This document shows, in pieces, positions 43,369-55,136 of a stretch of 64,000 bases of DNA. Below the pieces are notes generated by a model. The model worked only from the letters and a program-made list of their open reading frames with translations, did not search any database and was not told the origin of the DNA. A program made the position numbers and the translations under genes. The number at the start of each line of letters is the position of its first letter. Position 1 is the stretch's first letter. This stretch comes from Paraphoma chrysanthemicola (Eukaryota; Ascomycota; Dothideomycetes; Pleosporales; Phaeosphaeriaceae): positions 372,001 through 436,000 of the forward strand of contig JAGMWG010000005.1 in the NCBI GenBank assembly GCA_020744225.1, in the 5' to 3' direction.

Positions 43369-46031
43369 ATGGCTTCACCAAATGCTACTCCATCACTGAT
43401 CGTCAAGCTGCGTTATACACCCATATGTCCCAAATGTGTGGATGTTCTGTCACGATGGTGCTCTCCGAATGAGTTGCCGCAATCAGTGCGCGTCCTATTT
43501 AGTTTGCATCTAGAGACAAGATCACTCTCTCATCAACAACTCACGTCGCGTACTAAATGGGGGTGCAAGACGCCGGAATGGGCTTGGAGCTTACGTGCGC
43601 TGCAGAGGGATACCAAGAAGTGCCGCTGCTGTGCTTTCCTCCTCCAGGTGCTGGAAGCGAGTCCTGGGTACAATTCAACGACACTGACTTCATTCATGTA
43701 AGCTCTCATCTGGTCGGCTCCAGTCACATCACGCCTTATCAGCGAGAACATCAGAGTTGGGTTGCCTCTGCATTTTGTTCTTCAACGAGATTCAAGGAAA
43801 CTACAACGACGTACGAGCGCTTCTACAGACCAAGGCTGCGTGTATACCAATTACAAACAGCAGCTGAAACGTCCTGTAATTCGAATGATCGGGATAGGGG
43901 CAAAGATCAAGGACCCAGATACTCGCCGGGGCCACACGTGTTCATTCTTCCGGCGTCCGGTATGGAGTCGGGAGAGGTGGAAGATGGCAGCAGCTCGCAT
44001 GCATTTCATGGGCGACGAGTCGCCAGCTACCTCGAAATCTCAACGATACAGCGCTGGTTGCACACGTGTAGCTCTGAGCATAGCACTCAGCTCTCAAGTC
44101 ATGGAGTCAAATCTACTGCCGATCCGTATGATGAGCGTTCTTCTGAAGAAAGTGGCTGTCAGCCAAAGCGTTTCCTAAACTCCCGAGATTTTCGCTTGAT
44201 CGACGTCATCAACAAGTGTGTGGTATTGGTAGACCAGCCGGCGGAGTATGCGGCTCTCAGCTACGTTTGGGGCACCTCAAGCCGTCTACTTCTCAGCAAG
44301 AACAACCAATCCATGCTGTCGGCTCGAGATGCACTCTCTGTAGACAAAGAGGATGTCCCCAAGACCTTTCGAGACGCCATACTCATCGCAGAAAGCTTAA
44401 ACATCGGTTACCTTTGGGTTGACGCTTTGTGCATATTCCAGGATGATTCAGAACAAGTCAAGAAGCACATGGAGATCATGGAGACAATCTACAGCTCAGC
44501 AGTGTTAACTATCGTCAGTGACACTTCGAGCGTAAACACGGGCATCCCTGGAGTCAGTCTAGCTAGACCCCATCCTCCTCAGGCAAGCTTTTCGTGGTGT
44601 GGTACAACCTATCTGAGTGCACGCAGAACATTTGGAGAGGCCTTGAAGTCCTCCCCGTGGGAAAGACGTGCGTGGTGCCTTCAGGAAAAGATCTTCTCGA
44701 AGCGACTGTTGGTGTTGAGCATGGATCAGGCTTTCTTCCACTGCGGCGCAGCCACCTGGTTTGAGGACACCATCTTAGAAGGGAAAGAGAACATATCTGG
44801 AGCAGTGCACATGAGAGAAAGGTTGACAGCTTTCCACAAGTGCCAGCCTAAGGCAGCTCTGTACTCTGCGTACGAATCACATCGCGATGCTTTTGGCAGG
44901 AACTTCTGGTCGCTAGTCAAGAACTATAGCAAGCGAATGCTATCATTCCAAAGCGATACTATCCGAGCATTTGCTGGCGTGCTTCACTCCGTCGAGTCTC
45001 GGTACGGGCAGCCGGTGTGGGGCATACCTCCATTCATGTTTGTTCAGGGTCTGACATGGTCGCAATCGCCTCATCGCATGAGTCTGCGCAAGCAGGACTT
45101 CCCTAGTTGGACGTGGGCAGGATGGGACTGGAATACTGATGCCGACCTTATTTTCGAGAAATGCAAGCGAACAGATGCTGATATGCGTGTATCGGAAGGT
45201 CGGTATCGCATCTCGTCCGCAAATCGTTCAGGTCCGTCTGTGTGGGAAATACAATGGTACCATCACCTAGAAAGCGAGTATGAGCCGCAGACCGGCTGGA
45301 AGACTGTCCAAACCAGACAATATGACGATGATCTTCAACCTACAATTATGCCCAAAACGGGTAGTGACTTGGATTCGCCGATCGCGGGACAATATCAGCA
45401 TCCAAATACACTTGGGAACGCCGAAGCTGATGCATTACACCACACTTGGCAGCTTCCTGGTCATCCACGCAGTGTACATGAGTCAAGCAAAGTGGAAGAT
45501 CTACTTTCGTGCAAAGACACCCACAACTCTCAGACACATCTGCTAAGTCGTGAGAATCATCCGGAGTCTTTGACCCTTGCTCGCTGGCAGTCACCACCAA
45601 TGATACCACTGCGGCATTCCTCATCTTCCCAGCCGCACATGTCACATGTTCTCCGATTTTACACGAGCGTTGTCACAGTTTCAATCGCAGATACTCATGA
45701 AAATAGTGCATATTACCGAGAGAAAGGCAAATACGCGATCACTGCGGCTGAGTCGAATGTTCGCATCGCCCTCGTAGAACTGGACCCGGCGTGGCATGGC
45801 ATAGGAACACACCAAACTGTCATCTACATATCCCGCTGGTGTTCAGGCTTTGGCACGCATGAGGAAGATACTGGGACGTATGCGTATGAGATGGAGATGC
45901 TGAATCTTCTTCTGGTCGAGGGCCATCCGGAATGGGGCGAAATTAGAACCAGGGTTCAGCTTATACCATACGTGAACTTGCAAACATGGCGCGAAGCACA
46001 GCCACGGTGGGAGTTGGTGAGCTTAGCATGA
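43369..46031 (+). CDS. HET-domain protein with Cys-rich N-terminus
   Basis: Heterokaryon-incompatibility (HET, TIR-like fold) protein of the kind that triggers cell death or growth arrest after non-self fusion. Model: exons 43369-43697 and 43829-46031, giving 843 aa. Exon 1 supplies cysteine pairs (YTPICPKCVDVLSRWC, then KKCRCCAFLLQVL) like the putative zinc-binding N-termini of many HET proteins. The 131-nt intron joins it in frame to the long second ORF. The HET domain spans about 250-400: YAALSYVWG, then NIGYLWVDALCIFQDD, SSAVLTIVSD and WERRAWCLQEKIFSKRLL. The C-terminal ~400 residues are unclassified, with W-rich segments (FPSWTWAGWDWNTD) that often close this subfamily. If translation began instead at 43557, the protein would be 824 aa and lack the cysteine motifs. 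Confidence 0.82.
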
Positions 46032-47346
46032 GTAGTTGGGACTATTATGAAGTTTACGCAGGAGCCTCGTTCTGCGATTCAAAGGAAGACAACACCAGAA
46101 AATGAAATCATTCACAATCATTCCGGTGTACTCAGCAGAAAATAAACGTGAGCTTCCCGGTCTTCTTTAGATTTAGGTTAACTACCAAAACATAAGTCGG
46201 TTGCACTGACAGTGATGGCTTAGTCATGTACCAGAACCTTCATTAATTCTCGCCCTATTCGAGCGCGAATGTTCGTCTCACCCCTGCCACCCAGATCCAC
46301 GTAACCGTCTAGAATACGTGGCCTATCCCCCAGGATAGCAGCCTGTCAACTGTGCGATCATTGCGTCATTACTCTTTGTCTCATCTCCTCCGTACTGCGA
46401 CGTGATCACTACCTCAGATAGGCACATCGTCTGCTTCAAATGCTTAATAGCTAAATTAGCGCACATGCTATGGTAAGGGAGAGTGGGGTGTGTGAATTTG
46501 AAGGATATTCGAGGAAACGATGCTCCAACCACGTTTGTGTTTGCACTAAGCCTTATTTTACACCGTAGCTAATTCATCCACCATACCACTGTGCTGTAGT
46601 TAGGTAAATAGAATTCGTTGCAGTAACACTTCAAGCGCACGTACTAGTGTATCGACATTGGCTCAAAAATCAACGAAGAGGCCCTTGTATAGCGAGGAAC
46701 AGTCGTACAAGAAATGAACGCGATGTTTTCGCGAAAGTAAGCTCGTGCTCGGTGCGGACGTTCGGTTTTTTCACATGCTATAGAAAGCGTTTAAATGAAA
46801 ATTGCTGGCCCAGGTTGTCGTCACCACCTTGGCAAATTATCCAACAGTCCCACGATCAACTGTGTTCTAAAAGCTCTTCTCAAGCAGGAACATCAAAAGC
46901 GCATTAAGGGCATTCGTGATGCTACGCGGAGTTGTGCGTGTGCAACTTGTACGCACGATAGTCCGCGAAAAGCGTCTTGCAGCTATGGCCATACCTACGT
47001 CGTGAGCTTGTGTCAAACAAACTCGAGCACCATGCATTTACACTAACACGGCGCTCAAGCTCAAGGCTGATAGTAGCCGCAAGTATTGTGGAAATGAGAG
47101 GCAGTATAAGCTATACGATTCGTATATGTTGCACCCCTTGGTATCGTCGTATGGCTTGAGACCTAGCGAATACAGCTTTCTAATAGAATACCACCCACTT
47201 TTGAACGCTACTAATTATTGAAAGGTAGATGAACATTATGACCGAAGGAACGTGTCTTAGGAAGTTCTTCTAAATCGCAAAATAGTTGTACACAATTTCC
47301 ACTCCAATGTAATGTATTTGACACTCCGATTCACAATACTCCGACT
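46032..47346. other. Intergenic, no gene seen
   Basis: About 1.3 kb between the convergent HET and Clr5-ankyrin genes, AT-rich. No supported ORF. It could contain decayed repeat sequence, but no terminal repeats were recognised. Confidence 0.4.
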
Positions 47347-50300
47347 TCAAACGTTGAGAAAATCTACCAAAGAATCGTCCCGGAGACGCTTGAGAAAGCG
47401 TACCGACGCTATCTGTCCCCGCTTCTCTGCAAAATCAATTGCTCTGTTGTACTGCGTCTCGTTATTATCGCCTACCACGAGGTCAAATTTTACATTCTTA
47501 GACACCAGTAACGACATCATGTCGACACGGCTCCACTCTGTGGCAGCTTCAAGTGCTGTTCGTCCATGCCCTTTTGCAGGAAGGTGATCCGGATCAGCGC
47601 CGTTTTCGAGTAGTAGTGTAGCGATACCAACATATCCTCCAATTGCAGCCAATTGCAACGGAGTGCCACCAGAGTAGACTGGAGCGCTATCGACCGGAGC
47701 CCCACGCTCGAGCAGATACTGCACCATATCGAATTTTCCAATCTCAGCCGCCCTCTGTAAAGGTGTTCTGATGAGCCCGAGTCTTAGACCATGATCGATC
47801 TCTGCTCCATGCTCCACCAATAGCTGAACCATGGGTAAATTTTCCGAGTCGATAGCCGCTATTAGTGGAGATGCTCGTTGTAGAACTGTTCCTCGCGTGC
47901 TCTTGAGTGACGATTCTTCATAATTTCCGCGTGCTACAAGGCCGTTGAGATCAACTCCTTTTTCGATGAGGAATCTGGCCGCTCTCAAATTTCGACGTAG
48001 AATTGCTTCGCCCAATGCACTTGTTGAAGGCAGTTCCCTGAGCTTTCCTTCGGCATCTTCAATCGTCAGGGGCTCATATCCATTGATATCTGCCACATTC
48101 GAAAGTAGGCCTAACATGTTGTAGTTCTCCTTGTAAATCGCGGCTCGCATGGCGGCTACACCAAAGTCCTTTCTCCGCTTCAATTCATTTTTGTTCCTTC
48201 CCGATAGCATATTTACTACTGCTTCATCTGCATTGCAGCCTGCTGCTCGCATCAAAGCGAGAGAGTCTGTGGTATTCACTCCTTCATTTCGTAGAAACTC
48301 GATTAAATGTGTATTGTTCTGCGACGCTGCAACGGCGACCAGCGAAGGGAGCCGAAATAAATCATATCCTTTAGGCGTCTCCAATCGCCCAGAGGTGTAC
48401 TGCGAATACTCACAGAGAGCTGTGACTTCATCGTTGTCGATATCCCAAGTGCCATGAAGCTCACATGGCTGGAGCCCACTTCGGAGGAGCCATCTAAGCA
48501 ATACATAGTCGTTGGTATGAGCCGCGTGATAGAAAAGTACCCTTAGAGCGACCTGTTGATCCATGTCCGATTTGCATAGGAGTTGTCCTGGAAAGAATTT
48601 TATTTCCGAAACGCGGTGCATTCGATACAGTATATCGTCTAGTGCATCAAAACACCCTTCGTCGCGCACGCATCGCAATGCATCATGTAGGTGCGAGTAT
48701 TGACTGATCATCCCACTGATAAGATCAACCCTGGACCTTCCGAGCAGGTCAATGAGTACTTCGGTGCTCCAGAAGGTCTTTTCAAGGAATATGCATAAAG
48801 CCATTGTGATTGCGTCATGTTTTAGGAGTATTGCCCTGGGTAGAAGGCCAAGAAAATCCGCCATCTCGTCGTCTTCTTCTTCTGTTAGTAGACGCTGACA
48901 AAGGCGTTCACAAACACTGGCTGGAATTTTGTCGGCCGGATCCTCGTTACTATCCCTAGCTCGGCGGGTCATATTAAGTGCCTCCACAGTCGCGAGGAAA
49001 AGGTCGGGCTCTTCCTCCTCCTCCTCCTCCTCCTCCTCCTCCTCCTCCTCCTCCTCCTCCTCCTCCTCCTCCTCCTCTTTCTTTCTCTCTCTCTCTTTCT
49101 CTTTCTCTTCTTCTCCTTCTTCTTCTTCTTCTCCTATTTCTTCTATTTCTGCTTTTCCTTGGCTATCGTGATTGACTTTTTTTTCGTTTACATTACCCAT
49201 TCTTGTCTTGTTTCTGTCAAGCTCATCTGAGTATGTGTTGTGGTCACGGACTGGGCCCCCTACACCCTGGGTATGAGTGAGAAAGTTTCGTCTCATTTGT
49301 GTTGCTAGTTCCCAATCGTGCTTGAGATAAGCTGATAATAGTGCAGCGTTTGCGTCCTGGCCCCACTCTGGATACCCAAGGCTGAGGTCTAACCTGGAAG
49401 CGGCATTGGAGATCACTTCCATAGCCCAGATGTGACGCATTTGTGAAGCCCGTAGGAAAGTAGCCCATAGTGTCGATTGCGTCGCCAGATTATCTCTCGA
49501 AACCTCGTCGATCTTTTCCTCCAACAGATACGATAAGATCAGTCTAATGAGAGAGTCATAGGCCGGAGAGTATACGCCTTCTTCGAGCCATGATTTGAAG
49601 CAGCAAAGACAAGAGTCGAGGACGCCACGCCGAATCCATCCTTGGACACCATCTTCATAGTCCTCCAGGATCCGTCTTGCAAGTTTCAGGTCACCTCTTG
49701 CAATCGCAAAACAATCAATTGTAGGCTTGGCCCCAGCGTCTAGCAGCATACATACAAGTTGCGACCAGCCAGGCGTTGGGACAACTTCCTTTACTTCTGA
49801 TAACGAACGTCGATGACAGTCTGACGTTTCCTCAAGTAAATGGTCAAGGGCCGGCCTCGCTTCAATGCGGGAAACATGCATCACGATCGCCGTCGCAATG
49901 GCGAATCGATGATTTGTGACTGCTTCTCGAAAAGGAGACCGAACGTATCCTTTGCCAAAGTCAATGGCCGGTAACGGGTCGATTCCAAGTACCAACATGT
50001 GTCGAACGGTAGCCTCATCTCCAGCTCTTATTGCTGCAGCAAAAACACGTTCTCTTAATACATCTGAATGCCCTGGTGGCAGATCTTTGAAGAACCGGAG
50101 AACTGTAGGTTGTGGTAGGCCTCGAAGCCATTTATGTATGTCGTCAAGGTTTGGTTCAGACGAGGGTTGCATGTCATTGAGCAAAGTGGAGACTAGATAT
50201 TGTGCATGGGCAGCATCAGTATCAGACATTGCAAGGGCTGTACATGTCTGAGAAGACTGATAGAACAGAGCCTTGCAATCCGATGGAAGCGACGGGGAGT

Positions 50301-51051
50301 GTTTGACGAGGTCTTTTGTGTTTCGCGTGAAGCTTTTCATCAAATCCCAGTCCAAGCTCGCTACCCAGGAGAAGGCATGTGGAAAAAGGGACCCAAAATC
50401 GAAATGGAACGCGTCATTCTGTCGTAGACCTGGACTGTATGCCACCTGTAGAGATGAGATATCATTCTGCAGACCAGAATCGGTGATACCATTTGTCGTC
50501 TGAATCATTTGCGTGAAACTGATATCAATTGGAGAAGGGGCCGGAGAATGGACCACGATCAAAGTGGAAGTGATAGGACTCGGGACTGAGAAATTTTCAG
50601 TACACTCTTTTATAAGATGAAAGCACTGGTAATTTACCGCGATTACGCCATGCTGTAGAATTTGTATATCGTGCGCGCTCTCGAAGGAAACGTTCTTCTG
50701 GGATGTCTCTCCCGTCTATTGAGAGCTTAGTTCGCTTACCCTGTTGCTCTCGATGTGTGACAATGTCGATGGCTGCCTGCCATTGTTTTCTTTTTAGATA
50801 CTTTCGAATGCCCCATCTCTTGAGCTTGTATTCGTATTGAGATTTGCTTGTATATGGATCAATGCAAGATTCTGTGAGATCGTCAAGGCAGTATACCTAG
50901 CTTGAAAACCACGGTTCTCGTACATCCATGCGATGACCCCATCTTCTCCCTGGAGTTCTCTTGTCTGGTATAGCCTCTCTATCTCCGGGCGATGATCGTT
51001 CCAAACTGCATCCGGGATCTTCTTGGCACGTTTTGCATTGTCACCTTCCAT
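47347..51051 (-). CDS. Clr5-ankyrin repeat protein with poly-Glu run
   Basis: Large putative regulatory or recognition protein, 1200 aa, from exons 51051-50897, 50846-50638 and 50585-47347. Exons 1-2 encode a Clr5 domain (residues about 12-80: IPDAVWNDHRPEIERLYQ, GVIAWMYENRGFQASKSQYE, YKLKRWGIRKYLKRKQW), a small DNA-binding-like fold common at the N-terminus of fungal ankyrin proteins. The middle is helical and repeat-like. Residues 625-647 are 23 consecutive glutamates, preceded by a Lys/Arg/Glu-rich charged stretch. At least five clear ankyrin repeats close the protein (for example RTPLQRAAEIGKFDMVQYLL and GTPLQLAAIGGYVGIATLLL). Both introns restore the frame exactly and join the Clr5 domain to the rest; without them the gene would look like two separate ORFs. 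Confidence 0.85.
49009..49077 (-). repeat. GAG trinucleotide microsatellite (poly-Glu)
   Basis: A 69-bp run of CTC/TCC units on the plus strand, read as 23 Glu codons (one GAA, the rest GAG) inside the Clr5-ankyrin gene. It is followed at 49078-49135 by a degenerate pyrimidine tract encoding a Lys/Arg/Glu mixture. Such runs change length by slippage without shifting the frame. Confidence 0.95.
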
Positions 51052-53109
51052 GCTGAAAGCTGTCTACGGCATCGATAAGGTTCCAGTCGAACAATTTGGC
51101 GGAAGAAATAAAGAGGACCAGGCTGTGAATGGAACCTCGCGTTATTTATGTTGCAGCAGTGTTCAGCTTGGCTCAGGTGCAAGCCGACCAATGGAGCAAA
51201 AGCGGAAAATCGAATGCGGCAGTAGCCACCATCCGTGCGTTGGCTGCGCGGCTGACTAGTGCGCCCAGCAGGCTGCAGCCTATCATGCACAACCAGAAAC
51301 AGTCCTTCTCGCTAGGAACGAGGATGAGGCGTGCCGGTCTAGATTTCATCCAATCACAGCGCAATCGCAGAATCTGAATTCGAGACCTGTTACGCTTTCC
51401 TTCGTGTGCGACATCTCCACACCGCCCGCTCGCTTTACATTACGTGTATGAGTGAGGCTTTGCCGTGGCGCACAAGGCACAATCGTTCGACCGTCGATCC
51501 CAAAGTCACCAATCGTAAGCATCGCGAAATCTGACATTCCAGATTTCGAACTCACACATCACAATCACAAACTCCGAATTTGCTATTCAATGTTTCGAAA
51601 CCTGAAATTGCTCGTATGATAAAAATGGCAAATTCTATCAACATCCTCCCTCTTTTCCCTCAAAACGACACTGTACATGCCGAACTCTTCGTTTAATCTT
51701 TCCACTTAACCGACCCGCCATGTCAAAACTATCTAACGAAGCAATAATCGCCCTAGTTACGCTGTTCGCGACATGCTTTCCCATTGCATTGCTCTTTTGG
51801 CGAATTTTCAAACTTAGACGATGCATACCCCACACCGCAGTGGGCCTTCCTAGAGGTTGGTCATCCTATCATACATTCTCGGTGGTATCATCAATCTCGG
51901 AGCTTAACTATGGTGTTGTAGACGTTGAGATCGGCCCCAAGCTCAACTCGCCAAGACGTGTCATGATCACTCGCGTCGAATCAATTACTCAAATACAGGC
52001 GATGGTTTGGTACAGCTATGGAGGATGATGAGGCGGAACAACTGTGGCGATGGAATCCAAAGCTTAAAGAAACCGTTTTGTTTGAAAATGATGCACGAGA
52101 CTCTTATGCTTGTACTTGTACATCATATCTTGTACAGCGATTTCAGAGACAAGTTAAGCACCTCCCATGAGCCGGTGGTAAGAATTTAAGCTGGCTTGCT
52201 TACACAATCGAATGCTTTGTATGAAGTCCGTCCCTCTGTAGTAGAAATCTAGGGTTGCAGAGACCTATTAGTTTATTAAATATGACATATCTGAAATCAA
52301 CGTATAGGGCTTGATAACATCAGACTTTATGTACTGAGGCGTAAGCCTAGCCTATGGCATAAACCTTTGCTACTTTTTGTACGGTTTATTATTACAACCT
52401 CATAATTTTACTACGTTGCTATCTTTGAACACGTTCAAAGAGCTTCACGACGACTGGTAGTAGCTGTGCGCTTTGTGACGAATGGTGTGATCGCCTCTTT
52501 AGTATAGCCAATTCTCAACGCTAGCTGGGTTGATTTAATTCTGGTATGTGCTGCGTTCACGCGCCGCGACTCGCTCGTCTTTCTGACTCACCTTGATTTG
52601 GGTAGTTTATCCTTGCGTATGCATTGGGAATTTCAGCTATTTCGTCTAAGTAAGGTTGACAACGGAAAGATGGACGGAATGAGCAGCACGCGATGAGTTT
52701 AATACTTCACAAGCATGGTGGAGGCGCCTAGCTCGTCCAGATTCCTGCAAAGCCTAAGTAGCTAGTCAAATAACACAGCGGAAAAAAGAACATGTACTTG
52801 AGTGATGAATTTCTTAGTCATCAATACCGCATGCCTCAGTTTTGTTACTTGTCGGCGTAGACTTGAGGGTTGCGTTCGGGTTTGAGGCGATATGCGCATC
52901 TATCAAACGAATATTGTTGAACGTAATCATCAGGTGGGCTTGATGGACCGAAGTCACACTCGAGCCAACAGTGTGCGTATTTGCATCCATGATGATTCGA
53001 TGAGTCGGATCATCCGGACTACAAGAGCATGTTTCATCGCTTGAACAGCGGATCTGCACCAGACGATGTCATATTTTGGTCATGGGTGATACATTTACTA
53101 TCACATTGA
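51052..53109. other. Gene-poor AT-rich stretch
   Basis: About 2 kb. It contains one small membrane ORF (51720-52028) and otherwise AT-rich sequence with many stops (for example 52200-52450). It ends abruptly where homology to HET proteins begins. Transposon decay is possible but no element was recognised. Confidence 0.4.
51720..52028 (+). CDS. Small membrane ORF, 80-102 aa
   Basis: Unrecognised short ORF starting MSKLSNEAIIALVTLF, with a single strong hydrophobic helix (AIIALVTLFATCFPIALLFW) followed by a basic flank (RIFKLRR). A possible 66-nt intron (51856-51921, with a TTAAC-like branch site and TTGTAG acceptor) is a multiple of three, so both retained (102 aa) and spliced (80 aa) readings stay open. 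It lies between the Clr5-ankyrin gene and a HET relic. Small membrane peptides next to HET genes may be partners, but that is speculation. Real coding status is uncertain. Confidence 0.35.
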   Translation: MSKLSNEAIIALVTLFATCFPIALLFWRIFKLRRCIPHTAVGLPRGWSSYHTFSVVSSISELNYGVVDVEIGPKLNSPRRVMITRVESITQIQAMVWYSYGG

Positions 53110-54345
53110 TACTTCAGGCGCATATGGGTAATTCACGAGGTAGCACTAGGACGTACGGCTTACTCGCGTTTGAATACAGCTGAAATTCTGCTCTCGTCGG
53201 CCGTCAAGGATCGCCTTAGTGCTCTTACCGCACAACACAATAATCATCTCCCTGGAGCGCGGCGACTGCGATGGTCGGCAGAACAAACTCCGTTCGCTGA
53301 TATTCCCTCCTGCCTTTGGGCCGGACTTGAAGGAGAATGTACCGACCCTCGGGACCAGACATTCTCTGTATTAAGCTTCATCGATCCTCGCGCCCGCGCC
53401 CTCATCTCAGTGTATTATTCTCTCCACCCCGTAATTGTGTACGCGAATGCTGTTACTGCCGCGATAGCTTCTCACCAGAATCTAGACATTCTCTTCAACG
53501 ACAGTTGGGGCAAGACCGATGACTGGCGCTCCGATCCTGCGTTGACGCTTCTGCAATTCAGGGTGTTTCTCCATTTAAGGACCCAAGAAATCGCTTAGAA
53601 ATTGTTCCGCAGTTTATTACGCAATCAAGTGACAAGATTATGCAGCAATTCAGCGATGACCAGGTTGGGCCAGGGCGAAGCAAGCTCGAAATCCAAGTCG
53701 TGGATACATTGTCTTCAATTTGGAGGCTCGCGTCAGATATCACCCTCGTTAGTTACCAGTCACAGCGAATGTTAGCAAAAAGGATGGGTCTATACGAGGA
53801 ATGAACATACTTCCGACATTACGAGTACGCGCGCACTACATTGACATCGTCGATGAGGCCTTTTCTTCTCCCGGGGAAACCAAATTTACGACGCCACTAA
53901 ACTTTCCTGCGGTTATCACTGCTTTATGAGCTTTTTCCGGGGGGAAACGACCGTTGCTTCAGACCAATCCTTCCTGTAAATGCTCTTTATCGCGTCGGAA
54001 GAAGATGATGCACAGTCCAATACCAACTTCGCAGATCTTGACTCCTTCACTTCGAAAGTGTGGAGAAACGTCGCACCAGATCTCAAGTGCTTTCCAACGA
54101 AGTATTCAGTCGGCTTTGCGCGCCCTCGCTTCAAGCCCGGTGATGAAATATGGGCGATTGATGGAGCACGATCACCATTCATCCTGCGTCGAACTGATTT
54201 CAGGACGTACCGGATCGTCTGCGACTGCTATCTGTGGGCTGCGTTAGAGCTGGACTACGGAAATTCAGGAACGAAGAAGGGCAAATGGAGTGAAAGTGGA
54301 GTCGCACCCCGGCAACAGCAGACGTGCATGATTGAGATTTGTTGA
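53110..54345 (+). pseudogene. Truncated HET-protein relic
   Basis: Remains of a HET-family gene in at least three frames. It opens abruptly after a stop with YFRRIWVIHEVALGR, which aligns with the RVWxxQEIAL block of the two HET proteins further right. In the same frame come LWAGLEGECTDPRDQTFSVL and a YSLHPVIVYANAV block, equivalent to their ATDPRDKV and VDYS regions. A frame change near 53570 leads to a second piece, and another to LRVRAHYIDIVDEA, matching their RAHYLDT block. A final ORF (53980-54345) has GDEIWAIDGARSPFILRR and RIVCDCYLWAALELD, matching their C-terminal end. The N-terminal HET core (YEALSYTW ... LWVDAICI) is missing. Intron-containing truncated gene is the alternative. Confidence 0.6.
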
Positions 54346-55136
54346 ATGTCAATCACGAAGATGCGATCAAATTAACCTTGTTGTCAAGTATCGACTGCCC
54401 TCTGTACACTTCTCGCAAGTTGATGATCTGTGTGACTTCAGAGTACAGTTTGCGTCGTTCGTAAAGATTTCAGGCACTAATGAGCAGAAAGGAACAGTTT
54501 TGAACCTTAGGCAACACGAACAGGGTGTTGGTATAACTGAGCACTCAGACAGTATCACCTCGACGTACATCCCTGGAGATCGAATGACCTACCCTTTCTT
54601 GACGACCTTTCGATGCCGCTCCTTCAACCTTACAGCAACGTATTCTGTCCAGTCCGCATTGCGGCGCTCAGTATATCGACTGCCTCGCATCGTCGTAATC
54701 CTTGCACATCTCATCTCGCTTTTTATGGTCCAGGAAACTGGAAATCACGACATTTAATACCTCAGCTAGGCATTTAGCGCAGATTCTAAGAACGCCAAGT
54801 GGCCGATGTTTTCCTGGTGATGAATGCCAGTAGGCTCTCCTGTTTGTGTCTCGGCAAGGCCCAATAAAGCTGGTCTCGCAGAAAGGCCCTTCTCATTGCA
54901 CCCTCGTCACCAGCAGTAGCGTGAGAAAGATACGAATTGATTTGATCGTGCCGGCCATGCAAGGTGCCATCATGGCCCCGCGCAAACTCCTTGGTCACTT
55001 CCGAGGTCTGCTGGTAGATATACTGAAAGAAAGGTCTCAGCTTGAAATGGGCGCTGAGCGTCAGCCGCCATGATTGTGCGGGCATTCTATCATAATCCGT
55101 GTCTCTGATCTTGGTCGACGAGCTCCAGTCGGAAGT
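54346..55136. other. Intergenic, convergent 3' ends
   Basis: About 0.8 kb between the HET relic and the convergent intact HET gene. ORFs present on both strands show no HET-like or other recognisable motif. Confidence 0.4.

Noticed and set aside
43762..44178. Alternative continuation of HET exon 1 through the acceptor at about 43756
   Set aside because: That splice leads into a frame that stops at 44178 before the HET domain; the acceptor at 43828 restores the HET frame.
48929..49175. Plus-strand Ser- or Pro-repeat ORFs over the glutamate tract
   Set aside because: They are the antisense readings of the CTC/TCC microsatellite within the Clr5-ankyrin gene.
54332..54757. 141-codon plus-strand ORF after the HET relic
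   Set aside because: No HET-like or other motif; probably chance or further decayed sequence.
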